Part shown: piece after piece, positions 8,301-14,585 of the stretch
Layout: each line of letters opens with the position of its first letter
Position numbering within the stretch: the first letter of the stretch is position 1
Source of the DNA: an uncultured Stenotrophomonas sp.
GTDB taxonomy: Bacteria; Pseudomonadota; Gammaproteobacteria; Xanthomonadales; Xanthomonadaceae
Direction of reading: 5' to 3'
Assembly: GCA_946223375.1 (NCBI GenBank)
Contig: CAMICU010000054.1
Span: 1-18,856, forward strand
Length of the DNA: 18,856 nucleotides
Notes under the pieces: model-generated
What the model saw: the letters and a program-made list of their open reading frames with translations, nothing else
What the model was told of the DNA's origin: nothing
The model's database searches: none
Made by a program: the position numbers and the translations under genes

Positions 8301-8663
8301 CATCCCGGCCAGCCCCCCCAGCGAGGCCAGCATCGGCGTGGCCGCGCGCAGCGTGATGGTGCGGCCATCATCGGAGGCCACGGTCAGGCCGGTACCGTCC
8401 AGCAGCCGGCTCAGCGCCTGGCGTGCGTCCATCTGCCCCTTCAGCTCGGCGACCGCCATCCGCCCCTGTCCGCCTGAATGCGCGGGAGCGATGATCTGCA
8501 CGCCGGCCTGGCGGGCGAATTCCGGTAATACATCCTCGATGTTGCCCGCATCGATGTCGAACTGCGGCGGCGCAGCCAGCGCCGGAACGGCGGCACACAA
8601 CGCCGCAACTGCCAAACCGCCGCGGATAGCGCTTGCAAGCGGCAACAACTTGAATGAACGCAT
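5307..8663 (-). CDS. TonB-dependent receptor/transducer with STN signalling domain
   Basis: A 1118-residue outer-membrane receptor. It has a signal peptide (cleavage likely after ALA near residue 30), a secretin/TonB short N-terminal domain (about 34-108, FDIDAGNIEDVLPEFARQAG to GRTITLRA), a linker with a TonB-box-like segment (LDQITVVGS, about 147-155), a plug (about 160-290, with NLRGLGVGNTLLLINGRR and GAAAIYGTDAVAGVVNN), and a long beta-barrel ending in an aromatic strand with terminal Phe (YWYVNVSKAF). The STN domain marks it as a transducer that signals to FecR. The ATG at 8663 is chosen because GAGGGG lies about 10 nt upstream and the signal peptide begins there; the longer in-frame start at 8801 adds 46 unrelated residues. 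The barrel is large, with Cys pairs in loop regions including CGGC. It is first in the operon, whereas in classic fec loci the sigma and regulator come first. The ligand is unknown. Confidence 0.93.
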   Translation of the reverse strand: MRSFKLLPLASAIRGGLAVAALCAAVPALAAPPQFDIDAGNIEDVLPEFARQAGVQIIAPAHSGGQGRMAVAELKGQMDARQALSRLLDGTGLTVASDDGRTITLRAATPMLASLGGLAGMGLGQAAQVEPVPAAPLTAANESVNTLDQITVVGSQIKGSKSAAILPVTTLQTEQIEATGAVSGDDLYRSIPQMGDVSFSGTNGGNSSNYARGDIASVNLRGLGVGNTLLLINGRRTVVHPMSQADGNLVPVLTYNANAVPVSNLRRVEVLLDGAAAIYGTDAVAGVVNNVLRDDMDGGTISVQKGFGEGTNLSDVGVNGMWGKNSEDLRSNITIAFNYYNTTGLNSLDQDWTRNGNRAADFLGTPFEGLAGVDNRNTNSPWGNFTAVGPRISRNGTWLTTAAGAFHVQPTTNSGCGATIGDGVCVQSGSKATSGVDANLRDNQQSQYPLSITPDVRRLNLFVTGKHDFDNGISFFSEAGLYDSRAYSLQNGVNTITALPMTVAANNYWNPFGAMYLPDGSLNPNRLQGLNIGPDGVPVTITSYRFERPTRIEVNNTQVRALAGLRGFHYGFDWESAALYSKAKVEDTQDAVSMSLFQQALANPTASAYNPFCGGCNDWDKLDQFFYKAKRKSQTELFLWDFKVSRPDLFKTWAGDVGMAAGFEVRHETQRDDRDARVDGSVTFTDMITGVAYPSDMYGVSPTPDTYGSRTVAGLFAEFSVPLVSPEMNVPLVRSLDLQVAGRAERYNDFGNVAKPKLALGWQIFDGLTLRSSWAKGFRAPNLEQINATVVSRSNNRTDYIQCEADVRSGAQASIAGCGGYTYSTTARRSGNPELKPETSTNTSAGLVFQPRFIPEEYGRFTFAVDYYKYEQEGIIGLFGEGNALILDYIMRQQGGSNAAVVRADATADDIARFAGTGLTPAGKVLYVTDQYVNLEPQTLRGVDYNFSWNSPETRVGRFDVSVTGTHLIEFYRQRSPALQALEDAKASGLVDPSIRITGGGDLIGNGGNPEWKWSGTLTWRYQQLSVGATARYASSYVENGLTLADGTPWTVKSQTLANAFVKYDFEREGWLNGVSLKVGANNLADKRPPVSDDVFGYPSGVYQAYPRYWYVNVSKAF

Positions 8664-8717
8664 TTTGATGTATCCCCTCGGAAATGACGCAAAAGGCGGC
8701 AACCGGCCGACCCCTGC

Positions 8718-8746
8718 ATGTGTTGATACGCAGGCGCGGGATTTCC
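8718..8746 (-). promoter_or_regulatory. Candidate FecI-type ECF promoter for the receptor operon
   Basis: On the minus strand GGAAAT (8746-8741) matches the -35 element used by FecI-type sigma factors and lies about 80 nt upstream of the receptor start. A -10 element about 17 nt further on (near 8723-8718) is not a clear match to any consensus. If it works, the operon would be autoregulated by its own sigma. Only the -35 supports it. Confidence 0.3.
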
Positions 8747-8858
8747 GCCATCCGTCATCGACTGATGCCCCAAGGTACCTAACCTGGCACCTGCGCATCA
8801 CCCCATACGCCGTAGTATCCTTCGCCGGTAACCCCTTCGGACCTGAGGATCACGCCGC

Positions 8859-9344
8859 ATGCGTTTTCGCCCGCAGTACGCCCTGATTGCCCTCCTCGCG
8901 CTGACCGCGCTGACCCTCACCGCCTGCGGTGGTGGCAAGGTCAAGCGCGTTTCCGAACCGGCGGCCACCATCCAGCAGCTTACCGTCGGCAACGATGGCA
9001 ACTGGGAAGTGGAACTGCGCCTGCGCAACTACAGTTCGATGGCGATGCGCTTCGACGCGGTGACGCTGGCGGTGAAGGTCGGCGACGAGGCGGCCGGTTC
9101 GCTCAGCGCCACGCCGGCGCTGTCGATCGGCCCGGAGTCGGCCGACGTCATCACGGTCCGCCTGCAGCCGAGCTCCGGCGCGCGCATCGTCATGGCCGAC
9201 GCGCTGGCCGGCGGCCGCTCCCTGTTCTATGAGCTGGAAGGCACGGTCAGTGCCACCCCGGAAGAAAAGAAGCAGCGCAGCTTCGACGTCAAATCCCGCA
9301 ACAGCCTCAACCAGGCACCGGGTCTGCCCGGCGTGCTGCGCTGA
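8859..9344 (+). CDS. LEA14-like lipoprotein of unknown function
   Basis: A 161-residue lipoprotein: a charged start (MRFRPQ), a hydrophobic run, and a lipobox LTAC with the lipid-bearing Cys at 23 followed by GGGK. The mature part resembles an LEA14/WHy beta-sandwich (WEVELRLRNYSSMAMRF, later SIGPESADVITVRL). Such domains occur in small periplasmic lipoproteins of poorly known role, so the fold assignment is moderate and the function unknown. GAGGA lies about 9 nt before the ATG. The gene diverges from the receptor operon across about 195 bases and ends 39 bases before the acyl-CoA dehydrogenase, so it may be cotranscribed with that gene. Confidence 0.82.
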   Translation: MRFRPQYALIALLALTALTLTACGGGKVKRVSEPAATIQQLTVGNDGNWEVELRLRNYSSMAMRFDAVTLAVKVGDEAAGSLSATPALSIGPESADVITVRLQPSSGARIVMADALAGGRSLFYELEGTVSATPEEKKQRSFDVKSRNSLNQAPGLPGVLR

Positions 9345-9383
9345 TCCCCGTTACCGCTACCCGCATCGTTCGAGAGCCGTCTG

Positions 9384-11174
9384 ATGAGCAACTACAAAGC
9401 CCCCGTTAACGACCTTCGCTTCGCGCTGCACGACGTCCTGAAGGCCGAATCCCTGTTTGCCGCGATGGGCCTGGAAGACGCCAGCGCCGACGTCATCGAC
9501 GCCGTGCTGGAGGAAGCCGGCCGCTTCAGCACCAGCGTGCTGGCGCCGCTCAACGCCATCGGCGACCAGACCGGCTGCAAGCTGGACAAGGCCACCGGCG
9601 AGGTCACCACCGCACCGGGCTTCAAGGAAGCCTATGCGCAGTTCGTCGAAGGCGGCTGGACCGGCCTGACCGCATCGGTCGACGCCGGTGGTCAGGGCAT
9701 GCCGGAAACGCTGGGCATGGCGCTGAGCGAGATGGTGTCCTCGGCCAACCTGGCCTGGAGCCTGTTCCCGATGCTGTCGCACGGCGCGGTCGAGGCACTC
9801 AAGCACTACGGCGAGGACTGGCAGAAGGAAGCCTTCCTCAAGCCGCTGGTGGCCGGCCACTGGACCGGCACCATGTGCCTGACCGAGCCGCACGCCGGCA
9901 CCGACCTGGGCCTGCTCAAGACCCGCGCCGAGCCCAACGCCGACGGCAGCTATTCGATCACCGGCACCAAGATCTTCATCACCGCCGGCGAGCACGACCT
10001 GAGCGAGAACATCGTGCACCTGGTGCTGGCCAAGCTGCCCGATGCCCCCCCGGGCCCGAAGGGCATCTCGCTGTTCGTCACCCCCAAGTTCAAGGTCGAC
10101 CGCGACGGCAACCAGGGCGAGCGCAACGCGCTGCGCTGTGGCGCGCTGGAGCACAAGATGGGCATCCACGGCTCGTCCACCTGCGTGATGAACTTCGACG
10201 GTGCCCAGGGCTACCTGGTCGGGCAGCCGCACAAGGGCCTGCAGGCGATGTTCGTGATGATGAACTCCGCCCGCCTCGGCGTTGGCGTGCAGGGCCTGGC
10301 GCAGTCCGAACGCGCCTACCAGGGCGCGCTGGCCTATGCCCGCGAGCGCCTGCAGTCGCGCGCGCCCAAGGGCGCGTTGCTGGCCGACAAGCCGGCCGAC
10401 CCGATCATCGCCCAGCCCGACGTGCGTCGCATGCTGCTGACCACCAAGGCGCTGACCGAAGGTGGCCGCCTGCTGGCCGCGCATGCCTATACCCAGCTTG
10501 ACGCCGCACAGCACGCCAAGGACGACCAGGCCCGTGCCGACGCCGACACGCTGGTCAGCTTCCTCACCCCGATCGTCAAGGCCTGCCTGACCGAATGGAG
10601 CATCGAGGCCACCTACAACGGCCAGCAGGTGTTCGGCGGCCACGGCTACATCGCCGAGCACGGCATGGAGCAGTACGCCCGCGACGCACGCATCACCACG
10701 CTGTACGAAGGCACCACCGGCATCCAGGCGCTGGACCTGATCGGCCGCAAGACCGCCGTTTCGCAGGGCGCCGGCCTGAAGCTGTTCCTGGCCGAGGTGG
10801 AGCAGTTCATCGCCGACAACGCCAGCAACCCGGCCGTGGCCGAGTTCCTGCCGGTGCTGGGCAGCAAGGCCAGGGAATGGGGCACGCTGACCGTGGGCGT
10901 GCTGCAGCGCGCCGCCGCCAACCCGGAAGAACTGGGCGCGGCCAGCTGGGACTACCTGTTCTACAGCGGCTATGTGGCACTGGCCTACTGGTGGGCCCGC
11001 TCGGTCGCCGCCGCGCAGGTCTCCGCCCAGACCGCGGCCTTCAAGCAGGCCAAGCTGGAAACCGCGCGTTTCTATTACGCCCGCATCCTGCCGCGCACCC
11101 TCGCCCACGCCGCCGGCATCGACGCCGGTGCCGACGCACTGATGGCGATGGATTCGGTCCGCTTCGGCGACTGA
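9384..11174 (+). CDS. Acyl-CoA dehydrogenase, DmdC-like family
   Basis: A 596-residue FAD-dependent acyl-CoA dehydrogenase that would oxidise an acyl-CoA thioester to the enoyl-CoA and pass electrons to ETF. The opening YKAPVNDLRFALHDVL is typical of the long family that includes DmdC (3-methylmercaptopropionyl-CoA dehydrogenase) and many broad fatty-acyl-CoA enzymes. Visible parts are an N-terminal helical domain, a middle domain with CLTEPHAGTDLG and a KIFITAGEHD strand, the GALEHKMGIHGSSTC segment, a helical C-domain with FGGHGYIAEHGMEQYARD, and YEGTTGIQ with the likely catalytic Glu, followed by the extra C-terminal domain that distinguishes this group (about 465-590). The length matches the family. 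The substrate cannot be fixed, and beta-oxidation is the more usual role. GAGAG precedes the ATG, and a strong hairpin follows the stop. Confidence 0.92.
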   Translation: MSNYKAPVNDLRFALHDVLKAESLFAAMGLEDASADVIDAVLEEAGRFSTSVLAPLNAIGDQTGCKLDKATGEVTTAPGFKEAYAQFVEGGWTGLTASVDAGGQGMPETLGMALSEMVSSANLAWSLFPMLSHGAVEALKHYGEDWQKEAFLKPLVAGHWTGTMCLTEPHAGTDLGLLKTRAEPNADGSYSITGTKIFITAGEHDLSENIVHLVLAKLPDAPPGPKGISLFVTPKFKVDRDGNQGERNALRCGALEHKMGIHGSSTCVMNFDGAQGYLVGQPHKGLQAMFVMMNSARLGVGVQGLAQSERAYQGALAYARERLQSRAPKGALLADKPADPIIAQPDVRRMLLTTKALTEGGRLLAAHAYTQLDAAQHAKDDQARADADTLVSFLTPIVKACLTEWSIEATYNGQQVFGGHGYIAEHGMEQYARDARITTLYEGTTGIQALDLIGRKTAVSQGAGLKLFLAEVEQFIADNASNPAVAEFLPVLGSKAREWGTLTVGVLQRAAANPEELGAASWDYLFYSGYVALAYWWARSVAAAQVSAQTAAFKQAKLETARFYYARILPRTLAHAAGIDAGADALMAMDSVRFGD

Positions 11175-11194
11175 TCCGCTAGCGCCAGACAGCG

Positions 11195-11223
11195 CCCCTC
11201 TCCCGCTTGCGGGAGAGGGGTTT
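11195..11223 (+). terminator. Strong hairpin after the acyl-CoA dehydrogenase gene
   Basis: A 12-bp perfect stem (CCCCTCTCCCGC, 11195-11206, and GCGGGAGAGGGG, 11209-11220) with a 2-nt loop is followed by TTT. It lies 21 bases after the stop codon. The T-run is short, but the stem is very stable. From memory, this core recurs as an intergenic palindrome in many proteobacterial genomes, so it may also be a dispersed repeat used as a terminator. Confidence 0.75.
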
Positions 11224-11411
11224 GGAGAATGGGCGAAGATGGGGGTGCCAGCTCACTGACCGCCGGCGGCCCCATGCAGGCGCGGCGTCCCAGTCGACCC
11301 CACACGGCAGGCCGGCAAGACGCAGCCGGTTCCTCGGCCCCAGCCAGGCCACGCCCTGGCCGCCCCCACAGGCCACACCCCAAGACACACCGGCCACAGA
11401 CCAGCCCCGCA

Positions 11412-11442
11412 TTTACACAAATTGTCACGCTTCGTGTATAAG
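11412..11442 (+). promoter_or_regulatory. Candidate sigma-70 promoter for the HNH gene
   Basis: TTTACA (11412-11417) and TATAAG (11437-11442) each match the -35 and -10 consensus at 5 of 6 bases, but the 19-bp spacer is longer than ideal. This is the only AT-rich stretch in the 279-base gap between the acyl-CoA dehydrogenase and HNH genes; I see no other gene or element there beyond the hairpin. Transcription would start near 11449, a few bases before the ATG at 11454. Confidence 0.4.
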
Positions 11443-11453
11443 CTGTTTTCCCG

Positions 11454-12119
11454 ATGGAGACAGACACTACACCGCGTGGTCTGATCGATACCGGAGCCGC
11501 CTCTTCCGCTCCGACGCCCGGGTTTTCACTCCCGCCTTCCCTGCACCGCCTCGGTTCCGTGCGACTGCTGTCGCTGGATGCGCATGGCCGCGTGCTCGAC
11601 TGGATCAACTGGCAGGACGCCGCCTGCCTGTACGCGCGCGGCGCGGTGGCCTGGACCCTGGGCGACCCCTGCCTGCACGTGCACGGCGCCACCAACCGCG
11701 ACAGCGGCCTGCGCAGCGGCCTGGACCTGCACCCGATCATCGCCTCGCGCGGCCATGCCCGCTCGCGCGCGATCGATCCCACCCCCAACCTGACCAACAC
11801 CGCGCTGTTCGCCCGCGATGCGCAGCTGTGCCTGTACTGCGGCCACCAGTTCAGTCGCCCGCACCTGACCCGCGACCACGTGATGCCGATCTCCAAGGGC
11901 GGCCTGGACACCTGGGAGAACGTGGTCAGCGCCTGCTTCCAGTGCAATTCGCGCAAGGCCAACCGCACCCCGCAGCAGGCCAACATGCCGCTGCTGGCAG
12001 TGCCGTACCGGCCCAGCTGGATCGAGCACCTGATCCTGTCCAACCGCAACATCCTGGCCGACCAGATGGCCTTCCTGAAGGCCCAGCTGCCGAAGAACGC
12101 CCTGCGCCGCAGCGCCTGA
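11454..12119 (+). CDS. Solitary HNH endonuclease family protein
   Basis: A 221-residue reading whose C-terminal half is an HNH nuclease domain: CLYC (126-129), RDHVMPISKGG (His 142), WENVV (Asn 156) and CFQCNSRK (161-168). The four Cys would bind a structural zinc, and His/Asn form the beta-beta-alpha metal nuclease core. The preceding part (about 36-120, RLLSLDAHGRVLDWINWQDA onward) is conserved in this family. The first 35 residues are Pro/Ser/Thr-rich and lack a ribosome site. A GTG at 11559, giving about 186 residues, better matches the length I remember for xanthomonad relatives, so the true start may be there. No methyltransferase, integrase or other R-M partner is adjacent, and the next gene is dxs. 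The biological target is unknown. Confidence 0.85.
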   Translation: METDTTPRGLIDTGAASSAPTPGFSLPPSLHRLGSVRLLSLDAHGRVLDWINWQDAACLYARGAVAWTLGDPCLHVHGATNRDSGLRSGLDLHPIIASRGHARSRAIDPTPNLTNTALFARDAQLCLYCGHQFSRPHLTRDHVMPISKGGLDTWENVVSACFQCNSRKANRTPQQANMPLLAVPYRPSWIEHLILSNRNILADQMAFLKAQLPKNALRRSA

Positions 12120-12216
12120 GCCCCGGTTTGCGCGCCAAGGCCGCCGCCAGGCTGAACCGGCGCTTCAGTTTTGTCGAAATCCCGGTCATCCGCCGCTCAC
12201 GCGTGCTGCGCTTTGC

Positions 12217-12246
12217 TTGCCCCACCCCCGCTTGGCGGCCAAAATA
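12217..12246 (+). promoter_or_regulatory. Weak candidate promoter for dxs
   Basis: TTGCCC (12217-12222) and AAAATA (12241-12246) with an 18-bp spacer lie 26 bases upstream of the dxs ATG. Both boxes are imperfect. The 152-base gap after the HNH gene makes a separate dxs promoter plausible. Confidence 0.25.
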
Positions 12247-12271
12247 CCGTTTCGGTTGAAACGCGAAGAAA

Positions 12272-14182
12272 ATGATCGACTCTGCCTGCTATCCGCGCCT
12301 GTCGCGCGTCCAGACTCCCGAAGACCTGCGCACGTTCGATGAAGCCGAACTGGGCGCGCTCGCGGGCGAACTGCGTGCCTACCTGATCGAGTCGGTCGGC
12401 AAGAGCGGTGGTCACTTCGCGGCCGGGCTGGGCGTGATCGAACTCACCGTCGCCCTGCACTACCTGTTCAACACGCCGGTCGACCAGCTGGTGTGGGACG
12501 TGGGCCACCAGACCTACCCGCACAAGATCCTGACCGGCCGCCGCGACAGCATCCACACGGTCAAGCAGAAGGACGGCGTGGCGCCTTTCCCCAAGCGCGA
12601 GGAGAGCCCATACGACACCTTCGGGGTCGGCCACTCCTCCACCTCCATTTCCGCCGCGCTGGGCATGGCGATCGCACGCCAGCGCCAGGGCGATGAGCGC
12701 AAGGTGGTGGCGGTGATCGGCGACGGCGCGATGACCGCCGGCATGGCGTTCGAGGCGCTGGCGCATGCCGGCGGCATGGACGAGGAGCCGAACGTGCTGG
12801 TCGTGCTCAACGACAACAACATGTCCATCTCCGAGGCCGTGGGCGGGCTGACCAAGATGCTCGGCCGGGCAACCGCCAGCCGCACGCTCAACGCGCTGCG
12901 CGAGGGCGGCAAGAAGATCCTCGGTGACAAGCGGCACAGCCCGCCGGCGCGCTTCGTCAAGCGCTGGGAGGAACAGTGGAAGGGCATGTTCGTGCCCTCC
13001 ACCGCCTTCGAGCAGATGGGCTTCCACTACACCGGCCCGATCGACGGCCATGACCTGCCGCTGCTGCTGGCCACGCTCAAGCGCCTGAAGGACGCCAAGG
13101 GCCCGCAGCTGCTGCATATCATGACCACCAAGGGCAAAGGCTACGAGCCGGCCGAAGGCGACCAGATCGGCTACCACGCGGTCGGCCCGTTCGACCCCAG
13201 CAAGGGCCTGCCGACCAAGAGTGCGCCGAAGAAGCCTACCTACACCGACGTGTTCGGCGACTGGATCTGCGATGCCGCCGCCGCCGAGCCGCAGCTGCTG
13301 GGCATCACCCCGGCGATGCGCGAAGGCTCCGGCCTGGTGCGCTTCAGCCGGGAATACCCGGAGCGCTATTTCGACGTGGCCATCGCCGAGCAGCACGCGG
13401 TGACCCTGGCCGCCGGCATGGCAACCCAGGGCGCCAAGCCGGTGGTCGCGATCTACTCGACCTTCCTGCAGCGCGCCTACGACCAGCTGGTGCATGACGT
13501 GGCCACCCAGGACCTGGACGTGCTGTTCGCGATCGACCGCGCCGGCGTGGTCGGCCCGGACGGCGCCACCCATGCCGGCAACCTGGACCTGAGCTTTCTG
13601 CGCTGCGTGCCGAACATGGTGGTGATGGCGCCGGCCGACGAGGCCGAATGCCGGCAGATGCTCAGTACCGGCCTGCGCTACAAGGGCCCGGCCGCGGTGC
13701 GCTACCCGCGCGGCACCGGCCCCGGCGCTGCGGTCGGCACCGACCTGTCAACACTGGAGATCGGCAAGGCACAGCTGCGCCAGCAGGGCAGCCGCATCGC
13801 CATCCTCGCCTTCGGCGCCACCGTCACCGCCGCCGAGCAGGTCGGCCAGGCGCTTGGCCTGAGCGTGGTCAACATGCGTTTCATCAAGCCGCTGGACAAG
13901 GCGATGGTGCTGGAACTGGCACGCAGCCATGACGGCTTCGTCACCGTCGAGGACAACGTGGTCGCCGGCGGCGCCGGCTCGGCCGTGGCCGAGCTGCTCA
14001 ACCGCGAGGCCGTGCTGATGCCGGTGCTGCACCTGGGCCTGCCCGACAGCTTCCAGCACCATGCCAGCCGCGAGGACCTGCTGGCCGAGGCCGGCATCGA
14101 CGCCGACGGCATCCGTGCTGCCGTGCTCAAGCGCTGGCCGAAGCTGAAAGACAACGCCGCGCCACTGAGCGCCGCCAGCTGA
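12272..14182 (+). CDS. dxs: 1-deoxy-D-xylulose-5-phosphate synthase
   Basis: A 636-residue thiamine-diphosphate enzyme that joins pyruvate and glyceraldehyde-3-phosphate with loss of CO2 to form DXP, the first step of the MEP isoprenoid pathway and also a precursor of thiamine and pyridoxal in bacteria. Landmarks: SGGHFAAGLG with His 48, WDVGHQTYPHK with His 79, GHSSTS (120-125), the ThDP/Mg site GDGAMT (150-155) with NDNNMSIS (180-187), and the catalytic Glu 373 in AIAEQHAV. The length and all three domains (ThDP, pyrimidine-binding, C-terminal transketolase) look complete. A purine-rich GAAGAAA precedes the ATG. No other MEP gene is adjacent, and a terminator follows at once, so it is probably a single-gene unit. 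Confidence 0.98.
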   Translation: MIDSACYPRLSRVQTPEDLRTFDEAELGALAGELRAYLIESVGKSGGHFAAGLGVIELTVALHYLFNTPVDQLVWDVGHQTYPHKILTGRRDSIHTVKQKDGVAPFPKREESPYDTFGVGHSSTSISAALGMAIARQRQGDERKVVAVIGDGAMTAGMAFEALAHAGGMDEEPNVLVVLNDNNMSISEAVGGLTKMLGRATASRTLNALREGGKKILGDKRHSPPARFVKRWEEQWKGMFVPSTAFEQMGFHYTGPIDGHDLPLLLATLKRLKDAKGPQLLHIMTTKGKGYEPAEGDQIGYHAVGPFDPSKGLPTKSAPKKPTYTDVFGDWICDAAAAEPQLLGITPAMREGSGLVRFSREYPERYFDVAIAEQHAVTLAAGMATQGAKPVVAIYSTFLQRAYDQLVHDVATQDLDVLFAIDRAGVVGPDGATHAGNLDLSFLRCVPNMVVMAPADEAECRQMLSTGLRYKGPAAVRYPRGTGPGAAVGTDLSTLEIGKAQLRQQGSRIAILAFGATVTAAEQVGQALGLSVVNMRFIKPLDKAMVLELARSHDGFVTVEDNVVAGGAGSAVAELLNREAVLMPVLHLGLPDSFQHHASREDLLAEAGIDADGIRAAVLKRWPKLKDNAAPLSAAS

Positions 14183-14187
14183 TCGAT

Positions 14188-14220
14188 TGAAGAAGGCCCC
14201 GCGATGCGGGGCCTTCTTCA
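14188..14220 (+). terminator. Bidirectional-looking terminator after dxs
   Basis: A long stem (TGAAGAAGGCCCCGC, 14188-14202, with GCGGGGCCTTCTTCA, 14206-14220) closes a 3-nt loop five bases after the dxs stop. The A/T-rich stem ends give a T-rich tail on either strand. It could also stop read-through from the convergent diguanylate cyclase gene. Confidence 0.85.
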
Positions 14221-14585
14221 TTGCGGCCAGGGGGAACGACGACGCAGCCGCGGCCCGGTCGTGCCGGCGGCCCAGCCCGCAACGAGCCAGCGTAGCCCGG
14301 GCAAGCGCAGCGCACCCGCGGCTCTGCCAACCCAATCAACGACAATGCAGCGGCACTCCCCACGCCGGGCCCAACGGCTGCATTGCGAGCTTCCCGGGGG
14401 CACTGCGCCTGCCCGGGCTACGGGACATCGGTTCCTGCGATGGGCGGACAGTGGTCCGGGAAGACGCCAGACCTTGTGCGGGGCAACGTGCACAGGGCGA
14501 CGGCATTTTCCTCCAGCTTGCCCCCTTCACCCTCGTTCGGCGAATCCGGCCCTGCACACCTCCGCCGGCGAGCACTCCACCTGCC
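14221..14585. other. Gene-free gap between dxs and the convergent cyclase gene
   Basis: About 365 bases with no supportable gene. Frames through it have no recognisable protein features. It contains the nested inverted repeat at 14291-14422. Apart from that I see only GC-rich DNA, and no clear terminator for the minus-strand cyclase gene that ends at 14586. Confidence 0.6.
14291..14422. repeat. Nested inverted-repeat (REP-like) intergenic element
   Basis: The outer arms match at 19 of 20 bases as inverted repeats (14291-14310, CGTAGCCCGGGCAAGCGCAG, against 14403-14422) and continue imperfectly inward for about 10 more bases. A second, perfect 9-bp inverted repeat lies inside (CAATGCAGC 14343-14351, GCTGCATTG 14377-14385). 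The GTAG head followed by a GC-rich palindromic core resembles the GTAG-type REP elements (SMAG) of Stenotrophomonas and a related xanthomonad intergenic motif, but I recognise it from memory only. There are no transposase remnants. Confidence 0.65.

Noticed and set aside
6663..8477. A 604-codon plus-strand open frame opposite the receptor gene
   Set aside because: Low-complexity Val/Gly/His/Arg composition, no motif; a shadow of the receptor coding strand.
9357..11108. A 583-codon minus-strand open frame opposite the acyl-CoA dehydrogenase gene
   Set aside because: It mirrors the codon structure of the sense gene, is Gly/Gln/His/Val-rich and has no domain; the sense gene is fully convincing.
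11454..12119. HNH protein as part of a restriction or defence system
   Set aside because: No methyltransferase, helicase, NTPase or immunity gene is nearby; both sides are housekeeping genes.
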